Shown here: piece by piece, positions 46,805-55,458 of the stretch
Position numbering within the stretch: the first letter of the stretch is position 1
How the letters are laid out: every line of letters begins with the position of its first letter
Assembly: GCA_030603745.1 (NCBI GenBank)
Contig: JAUVXE010000001.1
Coordinates: forward strand, 273,641-337,640
DNA: 64,000 bases
Direction of reading: 5' to 3'
Origin: Coriobacteriia bacterium
Lineage (GTDB): Bacteria; Actinomycetota; Coriobacteriia; Anaerosomatales; SLCP01
Notes under the pieces: model-generated
The model's database searches: none
What the model was told of the DNA's origin: nothing
The model's input: only the letters and a program-made list of their open reading frames with translations
Translations under genes and position numbers: made by a program

Positions 46805-46818
46805 TCCGACACGTCGGA
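46805..46818. promoter_or_regulatory. 14-bp palindrome in the DUF948-rsbW-sigma leader
   Basis: TCCGAC-AC-GTCGGA is a perfect inverted repeat with a 2-base centre. It lies between the candidate -10 box (46830-46835) and the DUF948 ribosome-binding site. A second, shorter repeat, GGAAC-GCG-GTTCC (46841-46853), lies upstream of the -10. Operator role is a guess from position. Confidence 0.35.
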
Positions 46819-46829
46819 CGGACCCGTCA

Positions 46830-46835
46830 AGTGTA
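46830..46835 (-). promoter_or_regulatory. Candidate -10 box of the DUF948-rsbW-sigma unit
   Basis: TACACT on the minus strand, 36 bases before the DUF948 start; the 6S RNA candidate uses the same -10 hexamer. The -35 region (GCGTGG at 17 bases) is weak. Confidence 0.3.
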
Positions 46836-46878
46836 GCAGAGGAACGCGGTTCCCACGCGGCGCGAGGGCGGCCTCGGA

Positions 46879-46897
46879 CACGTGACCGCGTCACGTG
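46879..46897. repeat. 19-bp perfect palindrome at the rarA stop
   Basis: CACGTGAC-CGC-GTCACGTG. The arms are perfect over 8 bp and the repeat spans the rarA stop codon (46891-46893). It may fold as a stem in the transcript end, but no T tract follows on the minus strand. Confidence 0.5.
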
Positions 46898-48198
46898 ACG
46901 GGCTCGTCCGCGCCGGGGTCCCAGAAGGCGCCCCGCTCGAGACCCTCGGGCAGGTAGCGCTGCGCCCGGCCTGCGACGGGATCGGCGTGCGGGTAGATGT
47001 AGCCCGCCCCCCTGCCAAGGGCCGTGGCTCCGGGATAGTGGCGGTCTCGCAGGTGGTTCGGCACGGCGCGCGCCGGCCCGGTGCGGACCTCGGCGAGTGC
47101 CGCGTCGATCGCCCTGAGCGCGGCGTTGGACTTGGGCGCGAGCGCGAGGTAGATGGCCGCGTGCGCGAGGTTGATGCGGCACTCCGGCCAGCCGATGAAC
47201 TCGGCGGCCTTCACCGCGGCGTGCGCCACGAGGAGCGCCTGCGGGTCGGCGTTGCCCACGTCCTCGGAGGCGAAGATGAGCATCCGGCGCGCGATGAACT
47301 TCGGGTCCTCGCCACCGTGCGCCATGCGGGCGAGCCAGTAGACCGCGGCATCGGGGTCCGAGCCGCGCATCGACTTGATGAACGCCGAGACCACGTCGTA
47401 GTGGACGTCCCCGCCCTTGTCGTAGGAGAGCACCCGGGTGGGCGTGGCGGTCCGGACGTGGTCGATGTTGACGAGCACCGGACGCCGACCGGCCGCTCCG
47501 CCCTCGTCGCGGTGGTGCACCGCGGTGGCGGCGACCGCGGCGAGATCGAGGGTCGCGAGCGCCACGCGGGCGTCCCCGCCCGCCATCGTCACGAGCGCGT
47601 CCTCGGCCTCGGGCGAGAGCTCGACCGAGCCGCCGAGACCGCGCTCGTCGCCGAGGGCGGCGCGCAGGATCGCGCGGATGTCAGCATCGGTGAGCGGCGT
47701 GAGCTCGACGATCCGCGAGCGGCTGATGAGAGGCGCGTTCACCTCGAAGAAGGGGTTCTCGGTCGTCGCCCCCACGAGGATGACGAGGTTGTCCTCGACC
47801 GCGTGCAGGAGCGCGTCTTGCTGGGACTTCGAGAAGCGATGGATCTCGTCCACGAACAGGATCGTGCGCTGCCCCCGCTCGCCGAGCCGCCGCCGCGCCT
47901 CCTCGATGGCGCGGCGGATGTCGGCGACACCGCTCGTGACCGCGGAGACCTCGGCGAAGTGCGCCTCGGTCGCCCGGGCGATGATGCGGGCGAGGCTCGT
48001 CTTGCCGCTGCCCGGCGGGCCGTAGAGGACGAACGGGGTCAGGCGGTCGCTCTCGATGGCGGCGCGCAACATCGTGCCCGGCCCCACGGCCTCGGCCTGG
48101 CCGATGAACTCGTCGAGGGTCCGCGGGCGCATCCTGACCGCGAGCGGGGCCTGCCGCTCGCGCTCCTCGTCGGCGCGCGCGTCGAACAGCGAGTCCAC
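46891..48198 (-). CDS. rarA: Replication-associated recombination ATPase RarA (MgsA)
   Basis: 435 residues, AAA+ clamp-loader-like ATPase. RMRPRTLDEFIGQ, Walker A YGPPGSGKTSLARI, Walker B FVDEIHRFSKSQQDAL, sensor GATTENPFFEVN and the C-terminal tetramerisation part (AHAAIYLALAPKSNA, VPNHLRD) are present. It acts at stalled forks. GTG start 4 bases after the lipoprotein stop. In B. subtilis the rarA region also lies near aspS and a 6S RNA gene. Confidence 0.95.
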   Translation of the reverse strand: MDSLFDARADEERERQAPLAVRMRPRTLDEFIGQAEAVGPGTMLRAAIESDRLTPFVLYGPPGSGKTSLARIIARATEAHFAEVSAVTSGVADIRRAIEEARRRLGERGQRTILFVDEIHRFSKSQQDALLHAVEDNLVILVGATTENPFFEVNAPLISRSRIVELTPLTDADIRAILRAALGDERGLGGSVELSPEAEDALVTMAGGDARVALATLDLAAVAATAVHHRDEGGAAGRRPVLVNIDHVRTATPTRVLSYDKGGDVHYDVVSAFIKSMRGSDPDAAVYWLARMAHGGEDPKFIARRMLIFASEDVGNADPQALLVAHAAVKAAEFIGWPECRINLAHAAIYLALAPKSNAALRAIDAALAEVRTGPARAVPNHLRDRHYPGATALGRGAGYIYPHADPVAGRAQRYLPEGLERGAFWDPGADEPVT

Positions 48199-48202
48199 GG
48201 GA

Positions 48203-48793
48203 TCACTCCGTGACCCGGAGCACCTCGCGCTCGAGCGTCTTGTCGTCGGCGATGCCGCGATAGCGCCACGTCACGTGGGCCTGCTCGTCGACTATGATCG
48301 TGAACGGCGTGAAGCGGATGTCGAGGTTGTCCTCGTGCAGCATCCGGGTGACCTGCTTGGACAGCTCGTCTTCGTTGATCGCGGGGTCGACCGTGATCTC
48401 ACCCGCCTCGTTCTGGCGCACGTAGCGGCTCACGTCGAAGCTCACGAGGTCGATCAGGCCACGGTACTTGTCCAGCACGCCACCGATGATCTCGTTCTGA
48501 TACTCGGTGGTGTCCTGGGTGTCGTCGTAGAAGAGGATGATCATGGGCTGCTTCGAGTCGAGGCGGCTCTGGATCGCGCTCGGCACGCCTACCTCGGGGT
48601 CGACCGGGAACGGTACGAACACCTGCTCCTCGACGGCGGAGAGATCGGGGTCCTCCTCCTCGACCACGGGGGGCAGGGGTGCGGCCGCGTCACCGGGCTC
48701 CGGTGCGGGCGGGGGCTCCTCGGCTCCGCCTCCACAGCCGACCAGCGTGAGCGCCATCAGTGCGACGATGAGTACTACGACGAATCTGCGCAT
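48203..48793 (-). CDS. Lipoprotein with thioredoxin-like fold lacking CxxC
   Basis: 196 residues. The signal ends LTLVGC, a lipobox with Cys20. A Pro/Glu-rich stretch to about residue 60 is a likely linker. The C-terminal domain (PMIILFYDDTQDTTE, then LDIRFTPFTIIVDEQAHVTWRYRG) follows the thioredoxin pattern with the cis-Pro loop (TPF). The position of CxxC reads DDTQ, so it cannot do thiol exchange. Likely anchored on the outer face of the membrane; function unknown. Confidence 0.72.
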   Translation of the reverse strand: MRRFVVVLIVALMALTLVGCGGGAEEPPPAPEPGDAAAPLPPVVEEEDPDLSAVEEQVFVPFPVDPEVGVPSAIQSRLDSKQPMIILFYDDTQDTTEYQNEIIGGVLDKYRGLIDLVSFDVSRYVRQNEAGEITVDPAINEDELSKQVTRMLHEDNLDIRFTPFTIIVDEQAHVTWRYRGIADDKTLEREVLRVTE

Positions 48794-48820
48794 GCTGCTC
48801 CTCCGCTCCGATGCTCAGCG

Positions 48821-48996
48821 CGACCCCGCCTTGCCGTGTCTTCGACCGGTGAACCTGCCTTGGCAGGTGGGTGCCCGCACCGTCGACTTCAAGCTTCCCC
48901 GAAGGGATACCTTTCCGCCGAGGAATGATGAGGCTCCCGTCGTAAAGGTGTTGGCTCGACCGAGAATATGTCGAAGCCACGAGCAAGGCGAAGCGC
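48821..48996 (-). ncRNA. ssrS: Candidate 6S RNA
   Basis: About 176 bases. The ends pair in a long stem: GTCGAAG, CACG and GCAAGGCG on the 3' side match the 5' side with two small bulges. Between them lies a large open region, and on its 3' side a CCTGCC-AA-GGCAGG hairpin sits where 6S RNAs carry one. The overall layout (closing stem, central bubble, hairpin on the 3' strand of the bubble) and size are those of 6S RNA, which mimics an open promoter and binds RNA polymerase. The neighbourhood (aspS on one side, rarA on the other) is that of B. subtilis bsrA. Ends are estimates. Confidence 0.72.
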
Positions 48997-49002
48997 AGGA
49001 CA

Positions 49003-49031
49003 AGTGTACCGCGTGTCCAGCGGCGCCACAA
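49003..49031 (-). promoter_or_regulatory. Promoter candidate for the 6S RNA
   Basis: TTGTGG (49031-49026) and TACACT (49008-49003) are 17 bases apart on the minus strand. Start of transcription would be about 7 bases on, near 48996, which agrees with the 5' end of the pairing stem. Confidence 0.55.
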
Positions 49032-49055
49032 CGACCGGGCATCTCGCGCCGGCCG

Positions 49056-50822
<1,767 letters not shown>

Positions 50823-50839
50823 GGTGGGTGCCGCCTTCC

Positions 50840-52111
50840 TTACCCGAGCAGGGCGCGCAGCGCGTCGACCACGGTGGCCAGCGCGACGCGGCGCTCTTCT
50901 TTGGTGGACATGTCGCGCAGCGTCGCCTCGCCGGCGGCCGCCTCGTCGGGGCCCACGACGACCACGGCGCGCGCGCCGAGCCGGTCGGCCTGCTTGAACT
51001 GCGCCTTGAGGGAGCGTGCCTGGTGGTCGAGCTCCGCGGCGATCCCGGCGTCGCGCAGCGCCGACGCCACGTCGAACACGACCGCGGCCACGCTCTCGTC
51101 GACCCTGGCGACGTAGACGTCGGCCCGCGGCGGTGAGGGCACGGTCGCGCCCGCCGCCTCCATCGCGAGCAGCGTGCGCTCGAAGCCGAGCGCGAAACCG
51201 AGGCCGGGCGTGGGCTTGCCGCCGAACATCTCCATGAGGCCGTCGTAGCGCCCTCCCCCGCCGATCGCGTTCTGCGAGCCGAGGCCGGCGTCGGCCTGCA
51301 CCTCGAAGACCGTGCGCGTGTAGTAGTCGAGCCCGCGGACCAGCTTGGGCTCCTCGACGTACGGGATGCCGAGGGCGTCGAGACGGGCCTTCACCTCGGC
51401 GTAGTGCGTGGCGCAGGGCTCACAGAGTTCGTCACGAAGGAGCGGCGCGCCTGCCATCACCTGCGCGCATGCGGGGTTCTTGCAGTCGAAGGCGCGCAGC
51501 GGGTTGGTGTCGAGGCGCCGGTTGCACTCCGCGCAGAGCGCCTCGGCGTGCTCGCCGATGTAGGCGGCGACCGTGGCGCGGTACCCGGGGCGGCAGACGT
51601 CGTCGCCCATCGAGTTGAGGAGCAGGCGCATGTTGTCCGCCGGGATCCCGACCGTCTCGAAGAAGCGCCAGAGCGCCGCGATGACCTCGGCGTCGACACC
51701 CGGCTCGGCCGCGCCGAGCGCCTCGAGCCCGATCTGCCAGAACTGCCGCATGCGGCCCTTCTGCGGGCGCTCGTAGCGGAACATCGGCCCCGCGTAGTAG
51801 AGCTTGGCGAGCGAGCCCTGCGGCACGAGCGTGTGCTCGAGCGCGGCGCGGACGACGCTCGCGGTGCCCTCCGGGCGCAGCGTGAGGCTGCGGCCGGCGC
51901 GATCGGCGAACGTGTACATCTCCTTGCTCACGATGTCGGTCGCCTCGCCGATGCCGCGCGCGAAAACCTCGGTGTGCTCGAAGAGCGGCGTGTAGACCGG
52001 CTCATAGCCGTAGCGGGCGAAGAGCTCCTGCGCGGTCCGGGTCAGGTGCTCCCAGGCCCGGGCGGTGTCGGGAAGCATGTCGGCGGTGCCCTTGGGGGCG
52101 CGGACATCCAT
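50840..52111 (-). CDS. hisS: Histidyl-tRNA synthetase
   Basis: 423 residues. PKGTADMLP at the start, class II motif 2 (YYAGPMFRYERPQKGRMRQF), the histidine motifs LVRGLDYYTRTVFE and GGGGRYDGL, and the C-terminal anticodon domain. A Cys-containing segment (LCAECNRRLDTNPLRAFDCK) is usual for the bacterial form. The ribosome-binding site (GAGGAGG) is about 14 bases from the ATG, rather far. A promoter candidate lies upstream. Confidence 0.96.
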   Translation of the reverse strand: MDVRAPKGTADMLPDTARAWEHLTRTAQELFARYGYEPVYTPLFEHTEVFARGIGEATDIVSKEMYTFADRAGRSLTLRPEGTASVVRAALEHTLVPQGSLAKLYYAGPMFRYERPQKGRMRQFWQIGLEALGAAEPGVDAEVIAALWRFFETVGIPADNMRLLLNSMGDDVCRPGYRATVAAYIGEHAEALCAECNRRLDTNPLRAFDCKNPACAQVMAGAPLLRDELCEPCATHYAEVKARLDALGIPYVEEPKLVRGLDYYTRTVFEVQADAGLGSQNAIGGGGRYDGLMEMFGGKPTPGLGFALGFERTLLAMEAAGATVPSPPRADVYVARVDESVAAVVFDVASALRDAGIAAELDHQARSLKAQFKQADRLGARAVVVVGPDEAAAGEATLRDMSTKEERRVALATVVDALRALLG

Positions 52112-52161
52112 GAAGCGGGGTTCGACCTCCTCGGCCGTGAGACGGCGGTGTGCGGCCTCCG

Positions 52162-52190
52162 ATTATGCAGGAAGCGCGGGCCGATGACCA
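52162..52190 (-). promoter_or_regulatory. Candidate promoter of hisS-aspS
   Basis: TGGTCA (52190-52185) and CATAAT (52167-52162) are 17 bases apart on the minus strand in the 107-base gap after crcB, about 50 bases before the hisS ATG. No T-box or leader peptide was recognised in the leader. Confidence 0.45.
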
Positions 52191-52218
52191 CGACCGGGCG
52201 CGCTGCCCGCAGAGCGCG

Positions 52219-52614
52219 CTACACGAGGAGCCGCGCCACCGCGATGCCCGAGACCGCTCCGGCCGCGGCCACCCCGCCGGTGAGCGCGAGATAGCCGAGT
52301 CCGGCCCCCCAGCTGCCGCGAAGCAGCAGGTCCGCCGCCTCGAGCGAGACCGCGGAGAAGGTCGTGTACCCGCCGAGGAGCCCCACCCCGAGGAGCGGCC
52401 GCCACCATCCGGGCCAGCCGTGGCGGGCCGCGACCACGAGCAGGGCCCCGAGCGCGAACGCCCCGGTGAGGTTGACGACCAGCGTGTGCCACGGGATCGC
52501 ACCCTCGGGCGCCGGGCCGACCATGCGTCCTACCGAGTGCCGGAGCACCGCTCCCGCCGCCCCGCCCGCCGCGACCAGGAGCAGGTCACGCGTATGCTCG
52601 GTCACCGAACTCAC
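52219..52614 (-). CDS. crcB: Fluoride channel CrcB/Fluc
   Basis: 131 residues, four membrane helices. The family marks NLTGAFALG (helix 2 Asn) and GGYTTFSAVSLEA (the Na-binding break and Phe box) are present. Fluc proteins work as antiparallel dimers and export fluoride. Only one copy is seen; Actinobacteria often carry two neighbouring unequal copies. It overlaps the MBL gene (GTGA), so no separate fluoride riboswitch could drive it here. Confidence 0.92.
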   Translation of the reverse strand: MSSVTEHTRDLLLVAAGGAAGAVLRHSVGRMVGPAPEGAIPWHTLVVNLTGAFALGALLVVAARHGWPGWWRPLLGVGLLGGYTTFSAVSLEAADLLLRGSWGAGLGYLALTGGVAAAGAVSGIAVARLLV

Positions 52615-53231
52615 GCCCTCGGGAAGAACGGGTTGATGCGGCGCTCCCGGCCGATGGTGGTGTCAGGGCCGTGGCCCGGGTGGACGACGGTCTCGTCGGC
52701 GAGCGGGGCCAGGCGACGGGCGATCGAGTCCTTGAGCGCGCGGGAGTCGCCGCCGGGGAAGTCGGTGCGGCCCACGCTGCCCGCGAACAGCGTGTCGCCA
52801 CTGAACAGGTGGCCACCGCCGAGGAAGCAGATGCAGCCCGGCGTGTGGCCGGGCGTGTGCACCACGGTGAGCTCGATCTCGCCGGCGGCGATGGTCTCGC
52901 CGTGGGCGAGCGTGCGGTCCGCCGGCGGCGCGGTGTGGTCGAAGCCGAACAGCGCCCCGCCGGTGCCGTGGGCCGAGGTGATGCCCTCGGCGTCCGCCTC
53001 GTGGACGAGGAGCGGCGCCCCGGTGGCCTCGACGAGGTCCCCCGCTCCGCCGAGGTGATCGAAGTGGCCGTGCGTGAGGACGATAGCGGCGACAGGAAGC
53101 CCGTCGAGGGCGTCGAGGACCTTCCGGGCGCTGTCGGCCGGGTCGATGACGATCGCCGGGCCACCTGCCTCGTCGTCGACCAGCCAGCAGTTGGTCTCGA
53201 GCGGGCCGAGCGAGAGACGTCGGATCCTCAC
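52611..53231 (-). CDS. Metallo-beta-lactamase fold hydrolase (glyoxalase II-like)
   Basis: 206 residues from GTG 53231, which overlaps the relA stop (GTGA). Metal ligands: THGHFDHLGG (HxHxDH), HTPGHTPGCICF, FSGDTLFAGSVGR and HPGHGPDTTIGRER. The size and the GRTDFPGG segment fit the YcbL/GloB-like group, which hydrolyse thioesters such as lactoylglutathione analogues. The gene next to relA and hisS has a counterpart in M. tuberculosis (Rv2581c). Confidence 0.92.
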   Translation of the reverse strand: MRIRRLSLGPLETNCWLVDDEAGGPAIVIDPADSARKVLDALDGLPVAAIVLTHGHFDHLGGAGDLVEATGAPLLVHEADAEGITSAHGTGGALFGFDHTAPPADRTLAHGETIAAGEIELTVVHTPGHTPGCICFLGGGHLFSGDTLFAGSVGRTDFPGGDSRALKDSIARRLAPLADETVVHPGHGPDTTIGRERRINPFFPRA

Positions 53232-55435
53232 TGCTTCCTCCCCTTCCTGCGCTGTGCCGCCTCGCCGGGAAGCGCGCGGGCGGCCTCGAAGACCCCGTCG
53301 ATCGAGCGTACGTCGCGCAGGATCGACTGGAGCTGGTCCATGTTGCCGAGCTCGAAGAGGAAACGCATCGTCGAGATCCGGTCCCGGTCGGTCGCGACAT
53401 GGGCCGAGAGCACGTTCACGCCCGCCTCGGCGAGCGTGGAGGAGACCTCCTGGAGCAGGCGCATCCGGTCGACCGCCTCGATGACGATCTCGACCTGGTA
53501 GGTGCTCTCCGTGCCGCGGTCCCACTCGACCTCGAGGAAACGCTCGGGCGACTTGAGCAGCTCCACGGCGTTGGAGCAGTCGCGGCGGTGGACCGAGACC
53601 CCCCGGCCGCGCGTGACGAACCCTACGATCTCGTCTCCCGGCACGGGGTTGCAGCACCTCGCGAGGCGCACGAGCACGTCGTCGATGCCCTTGACCTTGA
53701 CGCCTCCGCCCGGTCGACGCTTCGCGCGCGGCGGGGTCATGGTCACGAAGTCCGGCACGCGCTCGGGCTCGGATGACTTGGGCTCCTCGGCGGCCATGAG
53801 CTTGAGGAGCTTGCCCGCGATCTGCTTCGCCGAGACCTTCCCCGCCCCGATGTGCGCGAGCAGGTCCTCGTCGGCCTGGAAGTTCATGTCGGACGCGACC
53901 TGGTCGAGCGCGCGGCTCGCCACCGGCGAGCTCATGCCGAGCCCGTGCTTGCGCATCACCTTCATGAGCTCGTCACGGCCACGCTGCAGGTCGTCCTCGC
54001 GGCTCGCCTTGCTGAAGTAGTTGCGGATCTTGCTCCGCGCCGAGGAGGTCTTGACGATGTTGAGCCAGTCCCGGCTCGGCCAGGAGTTCTTGTTGGTCAT
54101 GATCTCGACCCGGTCGCCCATCTGCAGCTCGTAGCCGAGCGGGACGATCGCGCCGTTGACCTTGGCGCCCACGCAGTGGTGGCCGACCTCCGTGTGGATC
54201 GCGTAGGCGAAGTCGATGGGCGTGGAGCCCCGGCGCATCGAGCGGACGTCGCCTTTGGGCGTGAAGACGAACACCTCGTCCTCGAACAGGTCGATCTTGA
54301 GCGCCTCCATGAACTCGCGGGGGTCCTTGAGCTCGGTCTGCCACTCGAGCATCTGGCGCAGCCACGCGAGCCGCTCGTCGAAGCTCTCGTCGCCCCGGCC
54401 GCCCTCTTTGTAGCGCCAGTGCGCGGCGATGCCGTACTCGGCGGTGCGGTGCATCTCCTCGGTGCGGATCTGGATCTCGAGCGGCCTGCCGGCGGGGCCG
54501 ATGACGGTCGTGTGCAGCGATTGGTACATGTTGAACTTGGGCATCGCCACGTAGTCCTTGAAGCGGCCGGGGACCGGCTTCCAGATCGAGTGGACCGTGC
54601 CGAGGGCGCCGTAGACGTCCTTTACCGAGTCGACGATCACGCGCAGGGCGATGAGGTCGTAGATCTCGTTGAAGTCCTTACCCTTGTGCGACATCTTCTG
54701 GTAGATGCTGTAGAGGTGCTTGGGCCGGCCGGAGATGTCGGCCCGCACGCCCACCTCGCCGAGCTCGCCCTGCAACTGCTCGATGACCTGGGCGAGGTAG
54801 GACTCGCGCGCTGCCCTGCTCTCGGCGACCATCTTCTGGACCTGATGGAACTTGCGAGGCTCAAGGTAGTAGAAGGCGAGGTCCTCGAGCTCCCACTTGA
54901 TGCTCGAGATGCCGAGACGATGCGCGAGCGGCGCGTAGATCTCCATCGTCTCGACCGCCTTGTCGCGACGGCGCTCTGCCGGGAGCGCGGAGAGCGTGCG
55001 CATGTTGTGGAGGCGGTCCGCCAGCTTGATCAGGATGACGCGGATGTCCTTCGCCATCGCGATGAGCATCTTGCGGAGGTTCTGGCTCTGGGCCTCGGAG
55101 AGCGTCTCGAACTCGATCTTGCCGAGCTTGGTCACCCCGTCGACGAGCTCGGCGACCTCGTCGCCGAACCGCTCCCGCACCTCGGCGAGCTCGTGGGTCG
55201 AGTCCTCGACCACGTCGTGAAGGAGCGCCGCCTTGAGCGTGGCGGTGTCGAGGTGGAGCTCGGCGAGGATGAGACAGACCTCGATGGGGTGCTTGACGAA
55301 CGGCTCGCCCGATTTGCGCACCTGCCCCTCATGGGCCGAGAACGCGAACGCGTACGCCTCGTCGAGGCCCGTGAGGTCGGCGTCGGGGTTGTACTCCCGG
55401 ACCTGCGCCTCGATCTGTTCGATGGTGGCGGGCAC
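53228..55435 (-). CDS. relA: Bifunctional (p)ppGpp synthetase/hydrolase Rel
   Basis: 735 residues from GTG 55435 (AGGAGAGG upstream). The hydrolase HD domain is intact (HPIEVCLILAEL, ALLHDVVEDS, KLADRLHNMRTL). The synthetase domain has RFKDYVAMPKFNMYQSLHTT and EIQIRTEEMHRTAEYGIAAHW. TGS, helical, zinc-finger (ARCCNPVPGDEIVGFVTRG, HRRDCSN) and ACT domains follow. It sets the stringent response by making and removing (p)ppGpp. It begins 24 bases after the RecJ-RecQ fusion. Confidence 0.95.
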   Translation of the reverse strand: MPATIEQIEAQVREYNPDADLTGLDEAYAFAFSAHEGQVRKSGEPFVKHPIEVCLILAELHLDTATLKAALLHDVVEDSTHELAEVRERFGDEVAELVDGVTKLGKIEFETLSEAQSQNLRKMLIAMAKDIRVILIKLADRLHNMRTLSALPAERRRDKAVETMEIYAPLAHRLGISSIKWELEDLAFYYLEPRKFHQVQKMVAESRAARESYLAQVIEQLQGELGEVGVRADISGRPKHLYSIYQKMSHKGKDFNEIYDLIALRVIVDSVKDVYGALGTVHSIWKPVPGRFKDYVAMPKFNMYQSLHTTVIGPAGRPLEIQIRTEEMHRTAEYGIAAHWRYKEGGRGDESFDERLAWLRQMLEWQTELKDPREFMEALKIDLFEDEVFVFTPKGDVRSMRRGSTPIDFAYAIHTEVGHHCVGAKVNGAIVPLGYELQMGDRVEIMTNKNSWPSRDWLNIVKTSSARSKIRNYFSKASREDDLQRGRDELMKVMRKHGLGMSSPVASRALDQVASDMNFQADEDLLAHIGAGKVSAKQIAGKLLKLMAAEEPKSSEPERVPDFVTMTPPRAKRRPGGGVKVKGIDDVLVRLARCCNPVPGDEIVGFVTRGRGVSVHRRDCSNAVELLKSPERFLEVEWDRGTESTYQVEIVIEAVDRMRLLQEVSSTLAEAGVNVLSAHVATDRDRISTMRFLFELGNMDQLQSILRDVRSIDGVFEAARALPGEAAQRRKGRKQ

Positions 55436-55458
55436 GCGCTGCCTCTCCTCGGCGTGGG

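Noticed and set aside
46815-46850. Sigma-B-like promoter (GTTC ... GGGTCC) for autoregulation of the stress sigma unit
   Set aside because: The spacer is 16 bases and the -10 lacks GGGTA; the match is too poor.
53228-55435. Altered synthetase loop (PKFNMYQSLHT instead of PKPNGYQSLHT) in Rel as a sign of lost activity
   Set aside because: The same form occurs in other actinobacterial Rel proteins as I recall them, so it is not a defect.
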